From: Rhizobium aethiopicum
GTDB lineage: Bacteria > Pseudomonadota > Alphaproteobacteria > Rhizobiales > Rhizobiaceae
Direction: 5' to 3'
DNA: 64,000 nt
Assembly (NCBI RefSeq): GCF_014197535.1
Contig: NZ_JACIFV010000012.1
Span: 62,001 to 126,000, forward strand
The translations under genes were made by a program, and so were the position numbers. Within the stretch, counting starts at the first letter, position 1. The number at the start of each line of letters is the position of its first letter. The notes under the pieces are model-generated. The model was not told where the DNA came from, searched no databases, and saw nothing but the letters and a program-made list of their open reading frames with translations. Shown here one piece after another: positions 34,678-43,214 of this stretch.

Positions 34678-35031
34678 ATGGTCAGTCCAATTTCCAGTTC
34701 TGCATCCACCATCCTGAGTTCAGCCGCTTCGACCTCGTCTTCCGGTTCATCTGAACAACTTGCCTCTGTTGAGGCGCAACTTGCCGAACAGCAGGCAGCC
34801 CTGTCGCAGACGCAAGACGAGCAGGAAAAGGCGACGATCGAAAAATCGATCGAGACGCTGGAAGCCAAGATTGCCAAGCTCGAATCCAGCGAGAGCAGCG
34901 AAACTCAGTCGTCTGCCGCATCGAAGCCCGTCGGCGAAGCTCCGAAAGAACTTTCGGGCGAAAGCCGGCGGATCGGCACCAAGAATTTCGACGAAACCAG
35001 CGAGTTCGGCAGCCGCACGGCCTATGTGTGA
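34678..35031 (+). CDS. FlxA-like serine-rich coiled-coil protein
   Basis: 117 residues from ATG 34678; ATG 34672 is possible but only two bases from the AAGG site. Serine-rich ends flank a coiled coil (about 30-70: EAQLAEQQAALSQTQDEQEK). Similar to FlxA-like proteins of unknown function. No signal peptide or membrane segment. Confidence 0.65.
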   Translation: MVSPISSSASTILSSAASTSSSGSSEQLASVEAQLAEQQAALSQTQDEQEKATIEKSIETLEAKIAKLESSESSETQSSAASKPVGEAPKELSGESRRIGTKNFDETSEFGSRTAYV

Positions 35032-35096
35032 TCGCTCCAACCGACTAAATCCCTCTGCCGGGGCGAAGCCTGGAGGCGAGGCATGCCTGACGGCAA

Positions 35097-35990
35097 TTAG
35101 AGACGGCGCTTCGCCACGGCGACGACTTCGCGCGTCAACTCCGCCAGGCGGTCGGCGGCGAGGCGGTTTATCTGCCAGTAGAGTGGGACGTCCAGCGGCG
35201 TGTCGGCAACAAGTTCGACGAGCCGCCCCGATGCGAGATGATCGCGGGTGAGCTGGGTCGGGTTCATTCCCCATCCCATGCCGGAAAGGGTGGCTTCGAC
35301 AAAGCTTTGCGGCGAGGGCAGCCAATGTGTGGGGTAGTCCAGATCTTGGCCGAAGGTTTGCCTTACCCAACTGCTCTGAAGCCTGTCCTTTTGATTGAAG
35401 GTCAGGGCCGGAGCGTTGCGGATCGCCTCCGATGTCACGCCGTCCGGGAAGTGGCGGGCGACAAAATCGGGTGTCGCGGTGGCGTTGTAACGGAGGGTTC
35501 CAAGGGCGAAGCGCCGGCATCCCCGGATCGGCTTCTCCAGACTGGTGACGGCTGCGATCACCCGTCCGCGCTGCAGCCATTCGGCGGTGTGATCCTGGTC
35601 GTCGACGGCGACATTCAACAGATAGGACGAGGTTTTGGAGAAATTCGACATGGCCTCCACGAACCATGTGCCGAGGCTGTCGGCGTTGGTTGCGATCTGC
35701 AGCGTGACCCTTTGGCGTGGCTCGTCGGGATCGACGAGAGCCGGCAGCTGCCCGAAAAGCTCGGCCTCCAGCATGCCGACATTCTCGACGTGACGACAGA
35801 GCCATTCCCCTTTTTCGGTCGCCAAACAGGGCGTGCCTCTGGCGATCAGGATGACGCCGAGGCGTTCTTCGAGCTGCTTCACCCGCTGCGAGACAGCCGA
35901 CGGTGTCACGTTCAACACGGTCGCCGCCCTTTCGAAGCTGCCGGTCTGGACCACGGTTGCGACGGCGCGCAGAGCGGGATAATCGAGCAT
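35097..35990 (-). CDS. argP: LysR-type regulator ArgP/LysG
   Basis: 297 residues. The N-terminal winged helix has YPALRAVATVVQTGSFERAA and VTPSAVSQRVKQLEERLG; the rest is the LysR effector domain. It is of the ArgP (IciA/LysG) branch, which senses lysine and arginine and activates the basic amino acid exporter. It is divergent from such an exporter gene, separated by 100 bases that hold repeat sites. Confidence 0.87.
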   Translation of the reverse strand: MLDYPALRAVATVVQTGSFERAATVLNVTPSAVSQRVKQLEERLGVILIARGTPCLATEKGEWLCRHVENVGMLEAELFGQLPALVDPDEPRQRVTLQIATNADSLGTWFVEAMSNFSKTSSYLLNVAVDDQDHTAEWLQRGRVIAAVTSLEKPIRGCRRFALGTLRYNATATPDFVARHFPDGVTSEAIRNAPALTFNQKDRLQSSWVRQTFGQDLDYPTHWLPSPQSFVEATLSGMGWGMNPTQLTRDHLASGRLVELVADTPLDVPLYWQINRLAADRLAELTREVVAVAKRRL

Positions 35991-36003
35991 GGATTAGTTT
36001 CAC

Positions 36004-36030
36004 TTAATTAGGATAAGACAGATTAATTAG
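36004..36030. promoter_or_regulatory. TTAATTAG repeats between argP and argO
   Basis: TTAATTAG is found at 36004-36011 and again at 36023-36030, 19 bases apart, in an AT-rich patch directly upstream of argP and about 60 bases before argO. The spacing of about two helical turns suits binding of a LysR-type dimer pair, so this is the probable ArgP operator. Confidence 0.5.
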
Positions 36031-36090
36031 ACTAAGCCAACTTCAGGCGATACCGCAACTGCATCGAAGCTGAGAGCGGTTGCCGAAACG

Positions 36091-36699
36091 ATGAATTTTT
36101 CGATTTATGTCACGGGTCTGATGATGGGCCTCAGCCTGATCGTCGCGATCGGCGCGCAGAATGCCTTCATCCTTCGCCAGGGCCTGCGCAATGAACATGT
36201 CCTCGCCGTCTGCCTCACCTGCGCGCTGTCCGACGCCGTACTGATTTTGCTCGGCGTGACCAGCCTCCGGCAGATTGCCGGATTGCTGCCCTGGCTCGAT
36301 CCGGTCATGCGCTACGGGGGAGCCGTGTTTCTGGCCTGGTACGGAGCCAAGAGCCTTTATTCCGCCTTACGGTCGTCCGCTGTGCTCACAGCTACGGAAG
36401 CTGAAACGATAAGCTTTTCCCGGACGCTTGCGACCTGCCTCGCGCTGACCTGGCTTAATCCGCATGTCTATCTCGACACGGTTGTGCTGCTCGGCACGAT
36501 ATCGACGCGCTATCCGGGGCAGCAGGCTTCCTTTGCCGCTGGCGCCGTGACCGGCTCCTTCCTCTTTTTCTTTGCGCTCGGATATGGCGCGAAGCGGCTG
36601 CGGCCGATCTTTTCCAGGCCGGCCTCCTGGCGGATGCTCGAGACGCTCGTCGCTGCGACGATGTGGATTGTCGCCTTCAAGCTGATAGGCGGGACGTGA
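36091..36699 (+). CDS. argO: LysE/ArgO-type basic amino acid exporter
   Basis: 202 residues with six hydrophobic segments. The motif IGAQNAFILRQGLRNEHV (about 21-38) and TWLNPHVYLDTVVL (about 121-134) are diagnostic of ArgO/LysE. It exports arginine or lysine through the inner membrane when internal levels rise. Divergent regulator argP supports this. Confidence 0.9.
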   Translation: MNFSIYVTGLMMGLSLIVAIGAQNAFILRQGLRNEHVLAVCLTCALSDAVLILLGVTSLRQIAGLLPWLDPVMRYGGAVFLAWYGAKSLYSALRSSAVLTATEAETISFSRTLATCLALTWLNPHVYLDTVVLLGTISTRYPGQQASFAAGAVTGSFLFFFALGYGAKRLRPIFSRPASWRMLETLVAATMWIVAFKLIGGT

Positions 36700-36759
36700 G
36701 CCGATCGCCGTGTGAGGCCATCGGCCCGGCGCATGTCAGATCCGAGCCAAAGATCCGCA

Positions 36760-36972
36760 TTATGCGCGCGTTTCCACGAGTCTCAGACCCCGCTTTGGTC
36801 GGGCGGTGACGTTAAGGAGCGGCAACTCCATTTCACGCTGGCAGTCAGCCAGCAGATGCGACGGAAATCGCTTCAATTCCCGGAGCGCATGTTCGTGGTT
36901 CGCATCCCTGCGCCGTCGTGACTTGAATGCGAAAACGGCCTGTAGGATATTCCAGCTGCTTGATTGCGCCAT
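36760..36972 (-). CDS. DUF1127 family small protein
   Basis: 70 residues from ATG 36972 (AAAGGAG upstream). The motif RELKRFPSHLLADCQRE resembles the DUF1127 core but the usual terminal glycine is replaced by Cys. It is divergent from the LysR gene at 37086 and separated by about 110 bases that are AT-rich. Confidence 0.65.
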   Translation of the reverse strand: MAQSSSWNILQAVFAFKSRRRRDANHEHALRELKRFPSHLLADCQREMELPLLNVTARPKRGLRLVETRA

Positions 36973-37085
36973 GTCCAGTCTCCTTTGCTGCATCAGTTCC
37001 GATACGCAGACTATGGGGAGCGATTGACATTCAATCAAACAAAATGATATGCGGTTAAAGATCAGAAAAATTGAAAGATGTGACG

Positions 37086-37985
37086 ATGAGCCTTCCCTTT
37101 CGCCGTCCCATTCCTTTGCTTGACAACGATGTGCTGCGCACCTTCGTCGCCATTGCCGAGACGGGCAATTTTTCCACCGCCGCCGAAGCGGTGTTCCGCA
37201 CGCCTTCGGCGGTTTCCATGCAGATCAAGAAGCTCGAGGAGCAGCTCGGGGCGACGCTTTTTTTGCGCGATGCCCGTTCGGTGACGCTGACGCGCCATGG
37301 CGAAATGCTGCTCTCCTATGCCCGCAACATCCTGGCGCTGTCGAACGAGGCGGTGTCGCGTTTCATCATGCCGGAGCTCACCGGTGTCGTCAGGCTCGGC
37401 GCGCCGGAAGATATCGGCGAGCGGCTGCTGCCGAGAATCCTCAAGAGTTTTGCCGAAAGTTATCCCGGCATCATGGTGGACGTGACGATCGACATGAGTG
37501 TCGGGCTGAAGAAGCGCATGGAGGAGCAGAGGCTCGACCTGGCGCTGATCAACTGCGCGACTCGGCCGTTTCCGACCGGTGGCGAAGTGGTGTTCCGCGA
37601 GCGGCTGGTCTGGGCCGGCGCAAGGTGCGGTTCGGCGCATCGGCGCGATCCCCTGCCGATTTCGATCTGGGAAGATGGCTGCATCTGGCGGCAGGAGGCA
37701 CTTGCCCAGCTCGAACGCAACAAACGGCCTTATCGCGTCGCCTATCTCAGCGGCCATACGATGGCGCAACGCGCCGCCGTGCTCTCCGATCTCGCCATCG
37801 CGCCGCTGCCGCTCTCCTATGTCAGCGAGGACATGTCGATTCTCGGCCTGCAGGAAGGGCTGCCGGAGCTCGGTTCCTTCGACATCCGCCTGCTGACCGC
37901 CTCGCAGATGTCGGGACCGATCGAGACGGTGGCCGACAGCATCCGCAGTGCTTTTGCCGAAAGAGCGAAGGCCGTCGCCGCCTGA
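37086..37985 (+). CDS. LysR-type transcriptional regulator (LrhA-like)
   Basis: 299 residues from ATG 37086; a TTG at 37071 would add five residues. The winged helix is LRTFVAIAETGNFSTAAEAV and RTPSAVSMQIKKLEEQLG; the effector domain follows. The branch is that of LrhA/HexA regulators of motility and surface traits. It is divergent from the small DUF1127 gene, a likely target or bystander. Confidence 0.87.
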   Translation: MSLPFRRPIPLLDNDVLRTFVAIAETGNFSTAAEAVFRTPSAVSMQIKKLEEQLGATLFLRDARSVTLTRHGEMLLSYARNILALSNEAVSRFIMPELTGVVRLGAPEDIGERLLPRILKSFAESYPGIMVDVTIDMSVGLKKRMEEQRLDLALINCATRPFPTGGEVVFRERLVWAGARCGSAHRRDPLPISIWEDGCIWRQEALAQLERNKRPYRVAYLSGHTMAQRAAVLSDLAIAPLPLSYVSEDMSILGLQEGLPELGSFDIRLLTASQMSGPIETVADSIRSAFAERAKAVAA

Positions 37986-38084
37986 GGACCTCTCTCGGTC
38001 GCTGAACCTTTTGTTCCCTTGTGCGTTATCGGCGCGGATGGCATGAGTGCCGTTCGGGGTTGATTTCAAACAAGGATATTCGAA

Positions 38085-38240
38085 ATGACGACAACGGCCA
38101 AAATTGCCGCAGCCTTCATGGTTCTTCTTGCTCTTTCCTCCTGCGGCAACACGATCCGCGGCATGGGAAAAGATACGGCGAACGCCGTCAACGCCACTCA
38201 GGATGCCGGCCGCTCTGTCGACCGCGCTGCGAGGAAGTAA
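38085..38240 (+). CDS. Entericidin-like lipoprotein
   Basis: 51 residues: MTTTAKIAAAFMVLLALSSC is a lipoprotein signal with lipobox LSSC, followed by GNTIRGMGKDTANAVNATQD, the entericidin A/B pattern, and a basic end. It would be anchored in the membrane as a small envelope lipoprotein. AAGGAT lies seven bases before the start. Confidence 0.85.
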   Translation: MTTTAKIAAAFMVLLALSSCGNTIRGMGKDTANAVNATQDAGRSVDRAARK

Positions 38241-38284
38241 TCGGCCGGCAGCTTTGCCGGACTGAAAGGCCATCCGAGGCCGGA

Positions 38285-38632
38285 TCAAGGCACCGGAGGA
38301 TATGCCTTTTCGAGGCCGCCGGATCGGCTAAGACCGGTCCGGAAGGCTTGGTAGGCGGGGTGCTGGCTTGAACGAGCGGTTTCCATCAGCCGTATCTGCA
38401 GGCGATCCGGCGCCTCGGCCCCAAGCCACAATCCAAGATTTTCAAGCTTCAGCGAGTTCAGGAAATGCGACTTCGCGGCAAGGTCGAGATGGCGCCGCAG
38501 GCCGTCGAGCAGGTTGTCGTCCTGAGCGGCATTTTCCATGAGCAGGGCCAGATATGATTTATCGGCTTCCGACAGCGCGGCGAGCTTTTCCGCAACGGTA
38601 TCGCGGTCGGGAAAGGGAACGTTGCCTGTCAT
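38285..38632 (-). CDS. Conserved hypothetical protein, 115 residues
   Basis: The start at 38632 gives MTGNVPFPDRDTVAEKLAAL; a longer version from 38719 would overlap the binding-protein gene. The chain is helical and acidic, with no membrane segment, signal or familiar motif. It follows the binding protein gene by 32 bases on the same strand, so the two may be cotranscribed. Confidence 0.55.
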   Translation of the reverse strand: MTGNVPFPDRDTVAEKLAALSEADKSYLALLMENAAQDDNLLDGLRRHLDLAAKSHFLNSLKLENLGLWLGAEAPDRLQIRLMETARSSQHPAYQAFRTGLSRSGGLEKAYPPVP

Positions 38633-38664
38633 TCGAATCGTCCGGTCCTTGGCGCCATCTGCCG

Positions 38665-39663
38665 TTATAAGCTCGCTTTGACTTTTTCGGCTACATCGAC
38701 CGGCACCCATTTCATCCAAAGCTTCTCGTAATTGCGCAGGAAATAGATCGCGGCATCCTCGTTGCTTTCGCGATTTTCATCCTGCCAGGCGAGCACCTGG
38801 TTGATCGTCTCATTGTCCCATTTGCGGGTCTTGAGATAGGTCGTGACGGGTCCGGCGCGGCTGGCGAAAGACCTGGTCATCAGCGTGAAGGCGCGCGAGA
38901 CCGGATAGGAATTGAGCTCAGGCCTGATACAGCCGGCAACCGCAGTGCAGCGGTCCCATTCGGCCTTGTTGTGACTGACGCCGAAGCTCAGCAGCGTCAT
39001 GTCGTATTTGCCGAGGATGGCGGTCGGCGCCCAGTAATAACCGAGCCAGCCGATCTTCTTATCGAAAGCTCGGGCGATCGAGGCGTCGAGCCGCTGGGGA
39101 CTGCCGGTCTCGACAAGTTCGAAGCCTTTTTTGTCGGCGGCGAGGGCCTTGAAGAGGTTGGTGGTCGATATCTGGCAGCTCCAGTCGGCGGGACAGTTGT
39201 AAACTGCCCCTTTCGACGGATCATCCTCGGCAGGGAAAAGCTCGGGATGCTTCAGCGCGTCCTCGACCGAGCGAATATCGGGATTGGCGTCGGCAATGAA
39301 TTTCGGGATAAACCAACCCTCGACCGCGCCATCGGCGAGTATCTCGGCGCCCTGCACCAGCCGCCCGGTGTTGACGGCCTGATCGAGCAGGGCCCTGACG
39401 GAATTGATCCAGTATTCCGAAGCGATATCGGGGGTGCCTTTCTCGTTCATCGAGGCGAAGGTCGGAAGGGTGTCGCCGTCGACGATGGTGACGGAGCAGC
39501 CGTAGCCCTTTTCCAGGATGATCTTGTCGAAGTTTGCGGCAATGCCGGCCGAGGCCCATTTCATCTCGGCGATCGAAACTTTGCCGCACTCGGCGGCTTC
39601 GGCCGGCGCGGTCGCGCTAAAAAGAGCCGCGGCAAAGACGGCCGAAATCAAAAGCGTCTTCAT
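38665..39663 (-). CDS. Orphan quaternary-amine/glycine-betaine-type binding protein
   Basis: 332 residues with a signal peptide (MKTLLISAVFAAALFSATAP, cleavage near AEA-AE). The fold is of the OpuAC/ProX type: VSIAEMKWASAGIAANFDKI, DIASEYWINSVR and WLGYYWAPTAILGKYD. Six cysteines could form disulfides. No permease or ATPase gene is near, so it must serve a transporter elsewhere. ChoX-like ligand is possible but the aromatic cage cannot be judged from this view. Confidence 0.8.
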   Translation of the reverse strand: MKTLLISAVFAAALFSATAPAEAAECGKVSIAEMKWASAGIAANFDKIILEKGYGCSVTIVDGDTLPTFASMNEKGTPDIASEYWINSVRALLDQAVNTGRLVQGAEILADGAVEGWFIPKFIADANPDIRSVEDALKHPELFPAEDDPSKGAVYNCPADWSCQISTTNLFKALAADKKGFELVETGSPQRLDASIARAFDKKIGWLGYYWAPTAILGKYDMTLLSFGVSHNKAEWDRCTAVAGCIRPELNSYPVSRAFTLMTRSFASRAGPVTTYLKTRKWDNETINQVLAWQDENRESNEDAAIYFLRNYEKLWMKWVPVDVAEKVKASL

Positions 39664-40069
39664 CGTCTTCCCCGAATTGTTCTTAGGCAACGCGCTGCCG
39701 ACATTCACCTGGCGGCGATGCCGCAACAGGCGTTTCCCGTTCACGGACGCCGTCCGACCGGCTCCGGCAACGCGTCGCAGACCATATTTCAATGGCATAT
39801 TTTGTCGAAGCCTACGCGTTCGCTCGCAGAAATCAACCGTCTTCTGCTCGTGATTGCGGTACTAAATTATTGAATTCGAAGAATATAGTTCACGGCTGAA
39901 ATTTCCCCGGATCGAAAATGGACGCTGTCTGCGAACGCCGGCGCAGTGGTGATGGAAATTTCGCCGAGCAGATCAAAAAAAGTCAAAATTAACATTTGCG
40001 TAAGCCTTCAATAACTCTCCGGTAAGAATGTGCCGTTATCAGTTGGGGCGTGGCGGCAACGACCGCTGC

Positions 40070-40100
40070 TTCTCCGGTTCAGGTAGTGCGTACCGGAGAA
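40070..40100. repeat. Short inverted repeat upstream of cobQ
   Basis: TTCTCCGGT (40070-40078) and ACCGGAGAA (40092-40100) form a 9-base stem with a 13-base loop. It lies in the 644-base gap 39664-40307, which is otherwise AT-rich up to about 40020 and has no open frame that looks like a gene. No B12 box or other riboswitch feature is seen here. Confidence 0.5.
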
Positions 40101-40239
40101 AGCGAGCTTCGCCGTGTAGGGGCGAAGACGCCTGAGTTTTCGGCAAACCGCGCAGAGCCAAGGCCATGCGCGGTTTTCGCGCGTTCGCGAGGATGTCCGA
40201 AGCCTTGACCCGGGATCGGCGGCCATTGTAGGCCTCCGG

Positions 40240-40292
40240 CTAGTGCATCGGCCCGAAAATGTGAGCCGATTTTCGGAAGCGCGATGCTCTAG
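40240..40292. repeat. Palindromic repeat directly upstream of cobQ
   Basis: CTAGTGCATCG at 40240-40250 pairs with CGATGCTCTAG at 40282-40292, and CCGAAAAT pairs with ATTTTCGG inside. This nested palindrome, with its CCGAAAA core, is a common intergenic type in rhizobia. It ends 15 bases before cobQ and may influence its message. Confidence 0.6.
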
Positions 40293-40307
40293 GGAAAGGC
40301 GGCCGCC

Positions 40308-41762
40308 ATGGCAAGAGCGATCATGCTGCAGGGAACCGGCTCGGATGTCGGCAAGACGGTGTTGGTGGCGGGTCTCTGCCGGCTGGCAACCAATGCCGGG
40401 CTCGCCGTGCGGCCGTTCAAGCCTCAGAACATGTCGAACAACGCGGCGGTCGCCGATGACGGCGGCGAGATCGGCCGCGCGCAATGGCTGCAGTCGCTCG
40501 CCGCCCGCACCCCGTCCTCGGTGCATATGAACCCGGTGCTGCTCAAGCCGCAATCGGAGAGCGGCAGCCAGATCATCGTGCAGGGAAGGGTGTTCGGACA
40601 GGCGAAAGGGCGGGATTATCAGCGGCTGAAGCCGCAACTGCTCGGCGCCGTACTCGAAAGCTTCGAAAAGGTGTCTGCCGGCGCTGACCTCATCATCGTC
40701 GAGGGTGCCGGCTCGCCGGCAGAAATCAATCTCAGGGCTGGCGACATCGCCAATATGGGCTTTGCGACGAAAGCGGGCGTGCCCGTCGTGCTCGTCGGCG
40801 ATATCGACCGGGGCGGCGTCATCGCCTCGCTGGTCGGCACGAAGGCGATCCTCGACGAGGGCGATCGAGCGATGATCGCGGGCTATCTCATCAACAAATT
40901 TCGCGGCGACGTCTCGCTGTTCGACGACGGTATCCGCGCGATCGAAGGCTTCACCGGCTGGCCCTGCTTCGGCGTGGTGCCGTGGCTGCAGGCTGCCGGG
41001 CGTCTACCGGCCGAAGATTCGGTCGTGCTCGAGCGGCTGGCGAGAGGCGGTGCCGGGGCGCTGAAGATCGCCGTGCCGGTGCTGCCGCGCATCGCCAATT
41101 TCGACGATCTCGATCCGCTGAGGGCGGAGGCGGATGTCGAGCTGGTCTTCGTCCGAGGGGGCGAACGGTTGCCTGCCGATGCGAGCCTCGTCATTCTTCC
41201 AGGGTCGAAATCGACGATAGCGGACCTCGCCGATTTCAGAGTTCAAGGCTGGGACCGCGATCTTGCGGCGCATGTCCGGCGCGGCGGGCGGGTGATCGGC
41301 ATCTGCGGCGGCTATCAGATGCTCGGCCGCATGGTGCATGACCCGCGCGGTATCGAGGGCGGCACGAGCGAGACGCCGGGGCTCGGGCTTCTCGACGTCG
41401 AAACCGAGATGGCGCCTGAGAAGACCGTTCGCAACAGCCATGCCCGCTCGACCGAATATGACGCGGTGCTTTCCGGCTACCAGATCCATCTCGGCATCAC
41501 CCGCGGCCCGGATTGTGTCAGGCCTTCCGCGATCGTCGACGGTGCGCCCGACGGAGCGGTTTCGGCCGACGGGCGGATCATGGGCACCTATCTGCATGGG
41601 CTCTTCGGGAGCGATGCCTATCGCGCCCGGCTGCTGGAAAGCTTTGGGTTATCGGGCGAGCGGACGAATTATCGTCAGGGAGTGGACCAGGCGCTCAATG
41701 AGATCGCCGGGGAATTGCAACGTTGCCTCGACCCACACTGGCTGGCCGGGCTGATTGATTAG
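40308..41762 (+). CDS. cobQ: Cobyric acid synthase
   Basis: 484 residues, the family length. It amidates four side chains of adenosylcobyrinic acid a,c-diamide using glutamine and ATP. The N-terminal synthetase part has MLQGTGSDVGKTVLVAGLCR and FKPQNMSNNAAV; the C-terminal glutaminase part has the catalytic Cys in GVIGICGGYQMLGR-like sequence at about 328-341 and the paired His near 427. It stands alone in the window, away from the other cob genes, without a visible riboswitch. Confidence 0.95.
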   Translation: MARAIMLQGTGSDVGKTVLVAGLCRLATNAGLAVRPFKPQNMSNNAAVADDGGEIGRAQWLQSLAARTPSSVHMNPVLLKPQSESGSQIIVQGRVFGQAKGRDYQRLKPQLLGAVLESFEKVSAGADLIIVEGAGSPAEINLRAGDIANMGFATKAGVPVVLVGDIDRGGVIASLVGTKAILDEGDRAMIAGYLINKFRGDVSLFDDGIRAIEGFTGWPCFGVVPWLQAAGRLPAEDSVVLERLARGGAGALKIAVPVLPRIANFDDLDPLRAEADVELVFVRGGERLPADASLVILPGSKSTIADLADFRVQGWDRDLAAHVRRGGRVIGICGGYQMLGRMVHDPRGIEGGTSETPGLGLLDVETEMAPEKTVRNSHARSTEYDAVLSGYQIHLGITRGPDCVRPSAIVDGAPDGAVSADGRIMGTYLHGLFGSDAYRARLLESFGLSGERTNYRQGVDQALNEIAGELQRCLDPHWLAGLID

Positions 41763-42002
41763 CTGCCACCCATCAAGGCCGCGCCTGCGGCTTCGCGTCT
41801 CAGGGTGCGGTGCGTTGAAGAAGGTCGCGCAAGGGGCCATTTGAGACTACCGGATTTCACTGCCGATCAAAAAGGCCGAGAGACGCCCGCTTGAAAACAC
41901 GTTGGCCGCAGTCGGAGTCTTGAAAGGAGAGGCGCATCTTCGGTCGTATTGCATTACCCACTTCTCTCAAGGGTAGAATCGCGGTGCGAAGCAGGCTAAT
42001 GA

Positions 42003-43208
42003 ATGGTTGTTGATCCTCATGCGGAGGTTTCTAAAATTAAAGATCATATCCAGTGGGTTATAGAGCAGGGAATCACCAGCGAGCATATCGGTGATCTCGT
42101 CGCCGGCCTGTGTGAACGGCTGATCGCGGACGGGTTTCCGATCTGGCGGGCAAGCATCCGCATGCCGTCCCTGCATCCGATGTATCGCGGCATCGCGGCC
42201 AATTTCGTGCGGGGCGGTGAGACTGTTCTCGAGAATGCGGAGCACGGCAGCGAGACCGAGCGCAACTTCGTGAAGACGCCGATATTCTATCTTCTGAACC
42301 GCGGTGAGAAGACGGGGCGGTGGAACCTGGCTAAAGGCGAGGGTCTCCACTATGGTGAGCTCTACGAATTCGCGCTTGCCGGTGGCACGGACCATGTGGT
42401 CAATCTTTTCGAGTTCCCGAAGGAAGTCGCGCTGCGCGGGCTCGGTTTCTCTCTGACGAGCGATTCTCCGGGCGGATTTTCGGATGATCAGCTGGCGATC
42501 ATCGATGAACTGTTCCCAGCGCTGGGACTTGCCGCTTACCGTGTGGCGGTTTCGAAGACGGCGACCGATATTCTTGCCGTCTATACCGGCGCCAGGACGA
42601 GTGCGCGCATCCTTGCCGGTGAAACCCGCAGGGGAATGGGCGGCTCCATCGATGCCGCCATCCTTCTTGCCGACCTCCGCAACTTCACGGCGCTGACCGA
42701 GGCCTATCAGCCGGGGGAGATCGTCGGCTTTCTCAACGAACATTTCGAACTGATCGACCGGCACGTCGAGGAAAATTCCGGCGAGATCCTCAAGTTCATG
42801 GGCGATAGCGTGCTGGCAATCTTTCCGACGGACGCCGAGGATCCGCAAAGGGCTTGCAAGGCCGCATTGGCTTCGGCGCAGAACCTGCTGAGAGCAAACG
42901 AGGAGCTCAATCGCGAACGGACGCTGAATGGTGGCCCCGATATCGGGATTGATGTCGTCTTGCATCTCGGCGAGGTTTTTTACGGAAATGTCGGTGCCCA
43001 AGGCCGGCTGGACTTCACCGTGATCGGCAGGGCCGTCAACGAGGCGTCGCGGCTTGAAAAGCTGTGCGGAACGCTTGAGCAGCCCCTGCTGCTGTCGGAA
43101 AGCTTCGCAGCGACCTGCGCCGTGCCCTGCGACTATCTCGGCGCTTTCGAGCTGCGCGGCGTTTCGAAGAGGGCCGACGTTTACAGGCTTGCCGGCGCCG
43201 CTTCTTAG
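42003..43208 (+). CDS. Class III adenylate/guanylate cyclase
   Basis: 401 residues. The N-terminal half is a helical domain without known ligand motif, and the cyclase domain covers about 215-390. The two metal aspartates are Asp224 (ILLADLRNFT) and Asp268 (FMGDSVLAIF), and GRAVNEASRLEKL supplies the transition-state Asn and Arg, so it should be active. Soluble. The 240-base gap before it (41763-42002) shows nothing. Confidence 0.88.
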   Translation: MVVDPHAEVSKIKDHIQWVIEQGITSEHIGDLVAGLCERLIADGFPIWRASIRMPSLHPMYRGIAANFVRGGETVLENAEHGSETERNFVKTPIFYLLNRGEKTGRWNLAKGEGLHYGELYEFALAGGTDHVVNLFEFPKEVALRGLGFSLTSDSPGGFSDDQLAIIDELFPALGLAAYRVAVSKTATDILAVYTGARTSARILAGETRRGMGGSIDAAILLADLRNFTALTEAYQPGEIVGFLNEHFELIDRHVEENSGEILKFMGDSVLAIFPTDAEDPQRACKAALASAQNLLRANEELNRERTLNGGPDIGIDVVLHLGEVFYGNVGAQGRLDFTVIGRAVNEASRLEKLCGTLEQPLLLSESFAATCAVPCDYLGAFELRGVSKRADVYRLAGAAS

Positions 43209-43214
43209 GCTCGC

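Noticed and set aside
39664..40307. A second cobalamin riboswitch upstream of cobQ
   Set aside because: No B12 box or CCAGGAGACCTGCC-type tail is visible; the stretch holds only a hairpin and a palindromic repeat.
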